Of a stretch of DNA of 64,000 nt, positions 58,644 through 64,000 are shown piece by piece; positions within the stretch are counted from its first letter, which is position 1; each line of letters begins with the position of its first letter. Location of the stretch: the NCBI GenBank assembly GCA_035461175.1, contig DATHVR010000073.1, positions 10,335 through 74,334 of the forward strand. Reading direction: 5' to 3'. Origin of the DNA: DATHVR01 sp035461175. Its GTDB lineage: Bacteria; Actinomycetota; Acidimicrobiia; Spongiisociales; ZC4RG35. A program made the position numbers and the translations under genes. The notes beneath the pieces are model-generated. The model was not told where the DNA came from. It saw only the letters and a list, made by a program, of their open reading frames with translations, and did not search any database.

Positions 58644-60029
58644 ATGACGTCGGTGTCCCTGTCCCCGCCCCGGCGACGTTACGAGTCGCGCCCCCAACCC
58701 ACCCGCCAGGGCAAGCGGTATCTGATCCGCACCTTCGGGTGCCAGATGAACGAGCACGACTCCGAGCGGATCGCCGGCCTGTTCGAACGTGACGGCATGA
58801 CGCCCACCGGCAGCCTCGACGAGGCCGACGTCGTCTTCGTAAACACCTGCACCATCCGCGAGAACGCCGACAACCGCCTCTACGGCACCTTGGGCCACCT
58901 CAAACAGCTCAAGGACGCCCGCCCCGAGGCGCTGCTGGTGGTGGGTGGATGTGCCGCCCAGAAAGACCGGGAACTGGTCCGCGAGCGGGCACCCTGGGTC
59001 GATGTCGTCATGGGCACCCACAACCTGGACCGGGTCCTCGACCTCATGGACCATGCCGAGGAGTGGGGCGGCATCACCGAGATCGCCGACGAGTTGGAGG
59101 CGATGCCGTCGGTGCTTCCCGTCCGCCGGGAGCTAGACCATTCCGCCTGGGTGACGATCCAGGTCGGCTGCAACAACACCTGCACTTTCTGCATCGTCCC
59201 CGCGGTGCGAGGAGTCGAGATCTCCCGGCGGCCCGGCGACATCGTCTCCGAGGTCGAGCGCCTGGCGGCCGACGGCGTGGCCGAGATCACTCTTCTCGGC
59301 CAGAACGTGGACACCTATGGGCGCGACCTGGCCCTCGACGGCCGCCGCCGCCCGATCTTCGCCGACCTTCTCCGCAGGGTGGGAGCCGTTCCCGGCATTC
59401 GTCGGGTTCGCTTCACCAGCCCCCATCCGGCCGACTTTCGAGAGGACGTCGCCCGCGCCATGGCCGAGACCGAGGCGGTGTGCGAACAACTGCACCTGCC
59501 GCTCCAGAGTGGCTCCGACCGCATCCTCGCCGCCATGCACCGGGGGTACAACCGCCGCCGTTACCTGGACCGCCTGGAGATGGCCCGGGGGACGATTCCC
59601 GGCTTGACCGTATCCACCGACGTCATCGTCGGGTTTCCCGGCGAGACCGACGAGGACTTCGATGCCACCATGGAGGTGGTGGAGGCAGCGCGGTTCGACT
59701 CGGCGTTCATGTTCATCTTCTCACCCCGGCCCGGCACCGCCGCGGCCGAATTGACTGCCGACTTCGTCGACCCCGAAGTCATCCAGCGCCGGTTCGACCA
59801 TCTCGCCGCCACCCAGAACCGGATCTCGGGGGAGAGGAACCAGGAACTGATCGGCACCACTCAGGAAGTGCTGGCCGAAGGCCCGTCGAAGAAGGACCCG
59901 GACGTCGCCACCACCCGCACCCGGGGCGGCAAGGTCGTCCATGCCAATGGCCATATTCCTCCCGGCACCTTCCTGAACGTCGAGATCACCGCCGCCTATC
60001 AGCATCACCTGGTCGGGAGGCGGGTCTGA
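58644..60029 (+). CDS. miaB: tRNA-2-methylthio-N6-dimethylallyladenosine synthase
   Basis: MiaB adds the 2-methylthio group to i6A37 in tRNAs reading UNN codons, after MiaA. The 461 residues show the UPF0004 domain (RTFGCQMNEHDSERIAGLFE, VFVNTCTIRENADNRLYG, VVGGCAAQKD), the radical-SAM site VGCNNTCTFCIVPAVRG, and a C-terminal TRAM domain (ELIGTTQEVLAEGPSKKD). The start MTSVSLSPPRRRYESRP adds about 25 residues before the family core, so a later start is conceivable but no better codon is seen. Its TGA overlaps the CTG that I take as the miaA start. Confidence 0.95.
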   Translation: MTSVSLSPPRRRYESRPQPTRQGKRYLIRTFGCQMNEHDSERIAGLFERDGMTPTGSLDEADVVFVNTCTIRENADNRLYGTLGHLKQLKDARPEALLVVGGCAAQKDRELVRERAPWVDVVMGTHNLDRVLDLMDHAEEWGGITEIADELEAMPSVLPVRRELDHSAWVTIQVGCNNTCTFCIVPAVRGVEISRRPGDIVSEVERLAADGVAEITLLGQNVDTYGRDLALDGRRRPIFADLLRRVGAVPGIRRVRFTSPHPADFREDVARAMAETEAVCEQLHLPLQSGSDRILAAMHRGYNRRRYLDRLEMARGTIPGLTVSTDVIVGFPGETDEDFDATMEVVEAARFDSAFMFIFSPRPGTAAAELTADFVDPEVIQRRFDHLAATQNRISGERNQELIGTTQEVLAEGPSKKDPDVATTRTRGGKVVHANGHIPPGTFLNVEITAAYQHHLVGRRV

Positions 60030-60916
60030 CCCGGCTGTTGGCCATCCTCGGCCCCACGGCAACCGGAAAGTCACGCCTGGGGCTGGAGATCGCCGAGCGA
60101 CTCGGAGCCGAGATCCTCTCGGTCGACTCGATGCAGGTGTACCGGGGAATGGACATCGGTACCGCCAAGCCCACTCTCGAGGAGCGCCGCCGGGTCCGGC
60201 ACCACATGATCGACGTGGCCGATCCCTCCGATCCGTACACGGTGGCCGACTTCCGCCGGCGCGCCCGCGCCGACCTGGCAGCCACCGACGCCGACACGGT
60301 CCTGATAGTGGGGGGTTCGGGCCTCCACTTCCGCTCCGTCGTTGACCCGATGACCTTCTTACCTTCCGACCCGGCGATCAGGGCCGAGGTCGAGTCCGGG
60401 GATCTCGCCACGCTCACCGCCGAGTTGCTGGCCGCCGACCCCGAAGCCGCCCACCACGTCGACCTGGCCAACCCGCGGCGGGTGATCCGGGCGGTCGAAA
60501 CCCTGCGGATCTCCGGCGCCACCCCCACCTCGCTGGCCCGCTCCGAGGAGCGCCACCACTACGCCGAGTACCGGCCCGAACTCGAGTTCCGGGCCGTCGC
60601 CCTCGATCGCCACGACTTGGAGGCACGGGTGGCGTCCCGTCTGCAGCGAATGCGGTCGGACGGGTTGCTGGCGGAGGTGGAGGCGCTGGCGCCCCGGCTC
60701 GGGCCTACCGCCTCGCTGGCCGTCGGCTATCGCCAACTTCTCCCGGTCGTGGCGGGCGAACTGGCGCCCGAAGCGGGCTTTTCCGCCGCCGAACGTGCCA
60801 CCATGAGGCTCGTGAAGCGCCAGCGCACGTTCTTTCGCCGCGATCCTCGCCTGGTCTGGCTGGATGCCGCCGCCCCCGACCTGGCCGGACGGGTACTGGG
60901 GGAGTGGGGACTGTGA
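60026..60916 (+). CDS. miaA: tRNA dimethylallyltransferase
   Basis: MiaA transfers the dimethylallyl group to A37 of tRNA, the step before MiaB. The 296 residues carry the P-loop LAILGPTATGKSRLGLEIA, the catalytic SVDSMQVYRGMDIGTAKPT, HHMIDVADPSDPYTVADF, GGSGLHFRSVV and the tRNA-binding VKRQRTFFRRDPRLVWL. No ATG or GTG is available. A CTG at 60026 overlaps the miaB stop (CTGA) and has GGGAGG 5 nt upstream, giving a start LTRLLAILGPTATGKS of normal length; TTG 60038 is the alternative, with no well-placed ribosome-binding site. It overlaps dapF by 4 bases. Confidence 0.93.
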   Translation: MTRLLAILGPTATGKSRLGLEIAERLGAEILSVDSMQVYRGMDIGTAKPTLEERRRVRHHMIDVADPSDPYTVADFRRRARADLAATDADTVLIVGGSGLHFRSVVDPMTFLPSDPAIRAEVESGDLATLTAELLAADPEAAHHVDLANPRRVIRAVETLRISGATPTSLARSEERHHYAEYRPELEFRAVALDRHDLEARVASRLQRMRSDGLLAEVEALAPRLGPTASLAVGYRQLLPVVAGELAPEAGFSAAERATMRLVKRQRTFFRRDPRLVWLDAAAPDLAGRVLGEWGL

Positions 60917-61668
60917 AATTCACGAAGATGCAGGGGCTGGGCAACGACTTCGTCGTCCTCGAAGAGGTGGAGCCGGCGCCGGAGCTGGTCCGACAACTGT
61001 GCGATCGTCGGCGTGGAGTGGGTGCGGACGGCGTGCTGGCGGTAGGTCACCGGCCCTCGATGCGCTACTGGAATGCCGATGGTTCCGTGGCGGAGATGTG
61101 CGGAAACGGCCTGCGCTGCGTGGCCCGCTATGCGGTCGACCGGGACTGGGCACCGAGCGACGAGTGGTTCGTCATCGAGACCGCCGTGGGTCCCCGTAGG
61201 GCTCTGGTAGCCGATCCGTGGATCACCGTCGAGGTCGGAAAGGTGTCGATTGCCGGAACGGTGTCGATCGGGGAGCGCTCCTATCACGAAGCTTCGGTGG
61301 GAAACCCCCATGCCGTCACGATCGTCGACGATCCCGACGCCGTCGCGGTGTCCGAGGTAGGACCGGTGGTGGAGCACGACCTCGCCTTTCCGAACGGGAC
61401 GAACGTGGAATTCGTCTCCCGGGTGGCGCCCCAGCGTCTCCATCTTCGGGTGTGGGAACGAGGCGTGGGAGAGACACTGGCCTGCGGGAGCGGCATGGTG
61501 GTGGCGGCCGCCGTCGCGGCCGGGATGACCGAGGAGCCGATCGAGGTGGTGGTGCCGGGCGGGACGGGCCAGGTCTCGTTCCGCAACGGATCCGGCTATC
61601 TGAGCGGGCCGGCCCAGGTCGTGTTCACGGGGGAATGGCCGGTCAGCGGAGCGAGCGCAGGACGCTGA
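60913..61668 (+). CDS. dapF: Diaminopimelate epimerase
   Basis: DapF converts LL- to meso-diaminopimelate for lysine and peptidoglycan synthesis without a cofactor. The two catalytic Cys residues are present: Cys63 in AEMCGNGLRC and Cys191 in TLACGSGMVVAA. KFTKMQGLGNDFVVL and RRRGVGADGVLAV are typical. Length is 251 residues, slightly short. I start at GTG 60913, which overlaps the miaA stop (GTGA); GTG 60904 is 3 codons earlier. Its 3' end overlaps the convergent lexA gene by 26 bases. Confidence 0.95.
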   Translation: MKFTKMQGLGNDFVVLEEVEPAPELVRQLCDRRRGVGADGVLAVGHRPSMRYWNADGSVAEMCGNGLRCVARYAVDRDWAPSDEWFVIETAVGPRRALVADPWITVEVGKVSIAGTVSIGERSYHEASVGNPHAVTIVDDPDAVAVSEVGPVVEHDLAFPNGTNVEFVSRVAPQRLHLRVWERGVGETLACGSGMVVAAAVAAGMTEEPIEVVVPGGTGQVSFRNGSGYLSGPAQVVFTGEWPVSGASAGR

Positions 61669-62275
61669 CCACCCGGCCGATGACCTCGACACCCTGGTCG
61701 AAGACCATGTCGGGAAAGGCCTGGTTCTCGGCCCGCAAAATCACCTTGCCGTCCTGGCGGAAAAGGCGCTTGACCGTGGCCTCCTCGCCCTCGACCATGG
61801 CCGCCACGATGTCGCCATCGGCGGCGTCGGGCTGGCGCCTAATCACCACCAGGTCACCGTCGAGGATGCCGGCATCGATCATCGAGTCTCCCTTGACCCG
61901 GAGCATGAACACGGGGCCTCTACCCACCAGGGACTCGGGCAGGGGATAGATGTCCTCGACATCCTCGGTGGCCAGCACGGGACTGCCGGCGGCGATACGC
62001 CCCACCAGGGGGACTTCGCGCATGTCATCGGGAAGACCGGGGCCGCCAGCCGCCGTTTCGCCCAGGATCTCGATGGCGCGTGGCTTGGTGGGGTCACGAC
62101 GGATCATGCCCGCCTCGACCAGGGCGGAGAGATGGCTGTGCACGGTGGAGGGGGAAGACAGGCCGACTGCCTCGCCAATCTCTCGCACCGACGGGGGATA
62201 GCCTCGATCGGCCACGGTGGTTCGGATGAAGTCCAGAACCTGTTGCTGCCGGTCGCTCAACTTGGCTTCACTCAT
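61643..62275 (-). CDS. lexA: SOS repressor LexA
   Basis: LexA represses the DNA-damage regulon and cleaves itself when bound to RecA filaments. The 210-residue protein has an N-terminal winged helix (SDRQQQVLDFIRTTVADRGYP, then VREIGEAVGLSSPSTVHSHL), the cleavage site Ala96-Gly97 in GRIAAGSPV, and the Ser131/Lys169 dyad (VKGDSMIDAG and EEATVKRLF). The spacing of site, Ser and Lys is normal. ATG 62275 is the family start; an in-frame ATG 15 bases earlier (62290) belongs to an exact tandem copy of the ribosome-binding-site and start block. Autoregulation is shown by the operator at 62439, which overlaps the -35 box. It overlaps dapF by 26 bases at the 3' ends. Confidence 0.97.
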   Translation of the reverse strand: MSEAKLSDRQQQVLDFIRTTVADRGYPPSVREIGEAVGLSSPSTVHSHLSALVEAGMIRRDPTKPRAIEILGETAAGGPGLPDDMREVPLVGRIAAGSPVLATEDVEDIYPLPESLVGRGPVFMLRVKGDSMIDAGILDGDLVVIRRQPDAADGDIVAAMVEGEEATVKRLFRQDGKVILRAENQAFPDMVFDQGVEVIGRVVSVLRSLR

Positions 62276-62300
62276 GCTGCCCTCTCTCATGCTGCCCTCT
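62271..62300 (-). repeat. Tandem duplication of the lexA translation start
   Basis: CTCATGCTGCCCTCT occurs twice in a row (62271-62285, 62286-62300). On the minus strand each unit is a GAGGGCAGC ribosome-binding site followed by an ATG, in the same frame, so lexA has two equivalent starts 5 codons apart. Confidence 0.8.
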
Positions 62301-62413
62301 CTCAGGATGGCTCTCAGGGGTTTCTCGACTTGTCCCGCTCACGGCTCCGTCCGGCAGGTCGCCCGGTCTCGATTTGCTTCCGGGGTTCCCTTTGGATCGA
62401 ACTGACGTTCCCC

Positions 62414-62442
62414 AGCATACAGTTCGGAATCTCGCGTTCCAA
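62414..62442 (-). promoter_or_regulatory. lexA promoter
   Basis: On the minus strand TTGGAA (62442-62437) and TATGCT (62419-62414) are spaced by 17 nt. The first SOS box overlaps this -35 element. The leader to ATG 62275 would be about 130 nt. Confidence 0.55.
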
Positions 62443-62454
62443 ACATATGTTCGA
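62439..62454. promoter_or_regulatory. LexA operator 1 (lexA side)
   Basis: CCAAACATATGTTCGA, with one weaker half-site, overlaps the -35 box of lexA. Confidence 0.85.
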
Positions 62455-62455
62455 C

Positions 62456-62484
62456 TTGACCCCCGAACATGTGTTCTGTACTGT
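62456..62484 (+). promoter_or_regulatory. Promoter of the LysM gene
   Basis: TTGACC (62456-62461) and TACTGT (62479-62484) are spaced by 17 nt, with operator 2 filling the spacer and operator 3 just downstream. Confidence 0.65.
62463..62478. promoter_or_regulatory. LexA operator 2
   Basis: CCGAACATGTGTTCTG lies exactly between the -35 and -10 boxes of the LysM gene promoter. Confidence 0.85.
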
Positions 62485-62485
62485 T

Positions 62486-62501
62486 CCGAACAGACGTTCG
62501 A
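62486..62501. promoter_or_regulatory. LexA operator 3
   Basis: CCGAACAGACGTTCGA covers the expected transcription start of the LysM gene. Operator centres are 24 and 23 bp apart. Confidence 0.88.
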
Positions 62502-62553
62502 TTCACAGGAGCCCCCACCACCGAACGGTCGGGATGATTTGGAGGAAGACCGC

Positions 62554-62844
62554 ATGACACACACCGCGCCAGAGCTCATCAGACTGCTCGTCCTCAGACT
62601 GCTCGTCCTGGCAGTGGCAGTGGGCGCGGTCTTCCTCCTGCTCACCTCGGCCAACGCCGACGAGCCGCCGGCACCCACCTTCAGCCACGTGGTGGCCTCG
62701 GGCGAGACCCTGTGGGCTCTCGCCGCCGACCTGGCCGAGCCCGGGGCGGACGTGCGCCGGGTGGTGGCCGAGATCGAGGACCTGAACGGGCTGGAGGGCG
62801 CCACCATCCATCCGGGACAGGTCCTGGCACTCCCCGCCGGCTAG
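62554..62844 (+). CDS. SOS-controlled LysM membrane protein (YneA/DivS/ChiZ-like division inhibitor)
   Basis: A 96-residue protein with one N-terminal membrane segment (LIRLLVLRLLVLAVAVGAVF) and a LysM domain outside (FSHVVASGETLWALAADLAE, then NGLEGATIHPGQVLALPAG). Small membrane-anchored LysM proteins divergent from lexA are the SOS division inhibitors of Gram-positive bacteria (YneA in Bacillus, DivS in Corynebacterium, Rv2719c/ChiZ in Mycobacterium). Two operators on its own promoter and the shared intergenic region fit that role. ATG 62554 has GGAGGA 7 nt upstream. That it blocks division here is an inference from position and architecture. Confidence 0.85.
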   Translation: MTHTAPELIRLLVLRLLVLAVAVGAVFLLLTSANADEPPAPTFSHVVASGETLWALAADLAEPGADVRRVVAEIEDLNGLEGATIHPGQVLALPAG

Positions 62845-62883
62845 GTCCATCGGCCCGGTGGTGGTTGGGGGGTGCGGACGCCA

Positions 62884-62889
62884 TAATGT
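62884..62889 (+). promoter_or_regulatory. Candidate -10 box of the last gene and its leader
   Basis: TAATGT lies exactly 6 nt before an ATG (62896) that opens a 22-codon leader ORF; leaderless type. Confidence 0.45.
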
Positions 62890-62895
62890 AGGGCT

Positions 62896-62964
62896 ATGCA
62901 CTTGGGCTCGGGCGGGGCCCGACGCACTGGTGGCGTCTCCCCGCTTAAAGGACTGGGAACCTGA
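62896..62964 (+). CDS. 22-residue leader ORF
   Basis: Reads MHLGSGGARRTGGVSPLKGLG and one more Thr, then TGA (62962-62964), which shares one base with the ATG of the next gene (TGATG). It follows a TAATGT box by 6 nt and has no ribosome-binding site, the same design as the leader before ychF. The downstream gene has only a weak GGGAA before its ATG, so coupling is plausible. Translation is not demonstrated. Confidence 0.4.
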   Translation: MHLGSGGARRTGGVSPLKGLGT

Positions 62965-64000
62965 TGCTGCCCACCAGCTACCGGGGGGCGGCCACCATCG
63001 ACGGCGAGGCGATGGCTGCGGAGTTGCACCTCGACGCCGAGAACATCACGCTGCGTCTTGAGAACGAGCAGCAGGTTTTGCGCTGGCCCATCAGCCAGAC
63101 CGACGTCTCGGCCATCCGCAACGGCGACTACCGGCTGCGGATGGGTGAGGAGACGTTCGAATTCACTCCGGTGGTCGACGACGGACTCGGCGATGAGATC
63201 GCGCTGCGTCGGCGATTCGCCCAGAACGGGGCCGCCACTTCTCTCGACGACGCCGGCGGAAGCCTCCCGGCCCCCGCCCCGAGTATCGCCGATCGGGTGG
63301 TGGAGGCAGGCCGCACCTCGGCACGTCGGCCGGGGGTACTGGAAGGCAAGGATCTCGGCCTGCGGACGGCGCTGGTCGTGCTCGGAGTCCTCGCCCTGGC
63401 GGTAGTCTCGGTGGCGGTTTGGTCGGGCGCCCTTCAGAACCGACCGGAGACCGTGGTGGTCGGGGCCGATGCCTCCGCCCCCACTACCCAGGCGGCGCCC
63501 GAAGCCACCGTGGCGCCCCCCACCACCGTTCCCGCCACCACGGTGCCACCGGCAGCTCCGGCCACGACGTTGCCCCCAGCCACCACCACGACTCTGACGC
63601 CGCCCACCGTGGCGCCTGCCACCGTCACCACCGCCACCACCGTGCCGCCCCCCACCTCGGTATTCGAGATGACTCCCGAGCAGTTCGCCGCCGAGTGGGA
63701 CCGGGTGGCCCGCCCCCTCGACCCCGCCCTCGGAGCGGGTCAGCTCGAGGCGAGCGACACGGGGTTCTCATTCGATGCCGGCGACTACGTCGAGGTCCAG
63801 GGAGGACTCACCGACGGCCGGGTGCGTCGTATCCGGATCCTGGGGGATCCTTCAGGTCCCGACTTCGAGGACCGCCGGGTCCTCTCCGCCCTCGGGATCA
63901 CGGTGGCGGTGGTCGAGCCCGGCCTCCCCGCCAGCGGACGCCGAGATCTGCTGGAGTCGTTGGGTCTCGATGTTTCCAACCCGGTTGTCGAAGGCGACCG
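62964..64000 (+). CDS. Single-pass membrane protein with Thr/Pro-rich stalk (3' end outside window)
   Basis: The frame stays open from ATG 62964 to the end of the window, 345 codons so far. About 130 cytoplasmic residues (LPTSYRGAATIDGEAMAAEL, then LRWPISQTDVSAIRNGDYRL) lead to one membrane segment (about 133-155, TALVVLGVLALAVVSVAVW), then a stalk of about 70 residues made of Thr, Pro, Ala and Val (VPATTVPPAAPATTLPP) and a folded extracellular region (EMTPEQFAAEWDRVARPLDP). I recognise no domain. The stalk is typical of actinobacterial surface proteins. The start overlaps the stop of a 22-codon leader ORF. Confidence 0.7.
   Translation, partial: MLPTSYRGAATIDGEAMAAELHLDAENITLRLENEQQVLRWPISQTDVSAIRNGDYRLRMGEETFEFTPVVDDGLGDEIALRRRFAQNGAATSLDDAGGSLPAPAPSIADRVVEAGRTSARRPGVLEGKDLGLRTALVVLGVLALAVVSVAVWSGALQNRPETVVVGADASAPTTQAAPEATVAPPTTVPATTVPPAAPATTLPPATTTTLTPPTVAPATVTTATTVPPPTSVFEMTPEQFAAEWDRVARPLDPALGAGQLEASDTGFSFDAGDYVEVQGGLTDGRVRRIRILGDPSGPDFEDRRVLSALGITVAVVEPGLPASGRRDLLESLGLDVSNPVVEGD

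Overview
The window is a dense, GC-rich (roughly two-thirds G+C) bacterial chromosome segment with no rRNA, tRNA, CRISPR or insertion sequence that I can see. The gene set points to Actinomycetota, most likely a deep-branching class such as Acidimicrobiia. The main clues are the fused isobutyryl-CoA mutase IcmF, DUF2277, DUF4032 and TIGR03084 proteins, a RamB-type regulator divergent from the glyoxylate genes, error-prone DnaE2, a LexA operator of the form cGAACAtnTGTTCg, S-layer-like repeats with an RGCNPP motif, and many apparently leaderless starts with a TANNNT box 6-10 nt upstream. The class-level placement is an inference.

Layout. 1-8.4 kb: 3' end of icmF, DUF2277, an LCP cell-wall ligase, a lipoprotein, valS, a SatD-like gene coupled to a small membrane protein, ychF and a universal stress protein. 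8.4-13.3 kb (minus strand): a large secreted subtilase with C-terminal surface repeats, a metallo-beta-lactamase-fold hydrolase and dodecin. 13.3-24.3 kb: SOS-controlled dnaE2, a lytic-transglycosylase-like protein, a type II dehydroquinase/hydrolase fusion, a lipoprotein, an ABC exporter, a second stress protein, a flavin reductase and a DUF4032 kinase-like protein. 24.4-31.6 kb: an HD-GYP protein, an operon of TIGR03084-BtpA-crotonase, a LOG protein, and a coupled VWA/AAA gene pair. 31.9-44.9 kb: M16 peptidase, CBS-domain membrane protein, cyclophilin, META lipoprotein, dapA, RNase J, ftsK and a three-gene 2-oxoacid dehydrogenase operon (E1 alpha, E1 beta, E2; no E3 here). 45.2-50.7 kb: ramB divergent from aceB-aceA, followed by a protein resembling archaeal type II glyceraldehyde-3-phosphate dehydrogenase. 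50.7-64 kb: PHP phosphatase, flavin reductase, rimO-cinA-thpR, recA, rny, miaB-miaA-dapF, then lexA convergent with dapF and divergent from a small LysM membrane protein, and a truncated membrane protein running off the end.

How the parts fit. The SOS response is the clearest regulatory theme: LexA, RecA, DnaE2 and a YneA/DivS/ChiZ-like LysM division inhibitor each sit behind recognisable LexA operators, five in all, with three packed between lexA and the LysM gene. A carbon theme links the 2-oxoacid dehydrogenase, the glyoxylate bypass under RamB, IcmF and the crotonase. RNA processing and translation are represented by RNase J, RNase Y, RimO, MiaB, MiaA, ValS, YchF and ThpR. Items that most deserve a second look are a hairpin-rich element with mutually exclusive pairings between recA and rny; three short leader ORFs, each behind its own TANNNT box and coupled to the next gene; apparent ATC and CTG start codons; a VWA protein with a zincin-like HEVVH motif paired with an AAA protein whose Walker A and B motifs are both altered; and the dehydroquinase/hydrolase fusion.
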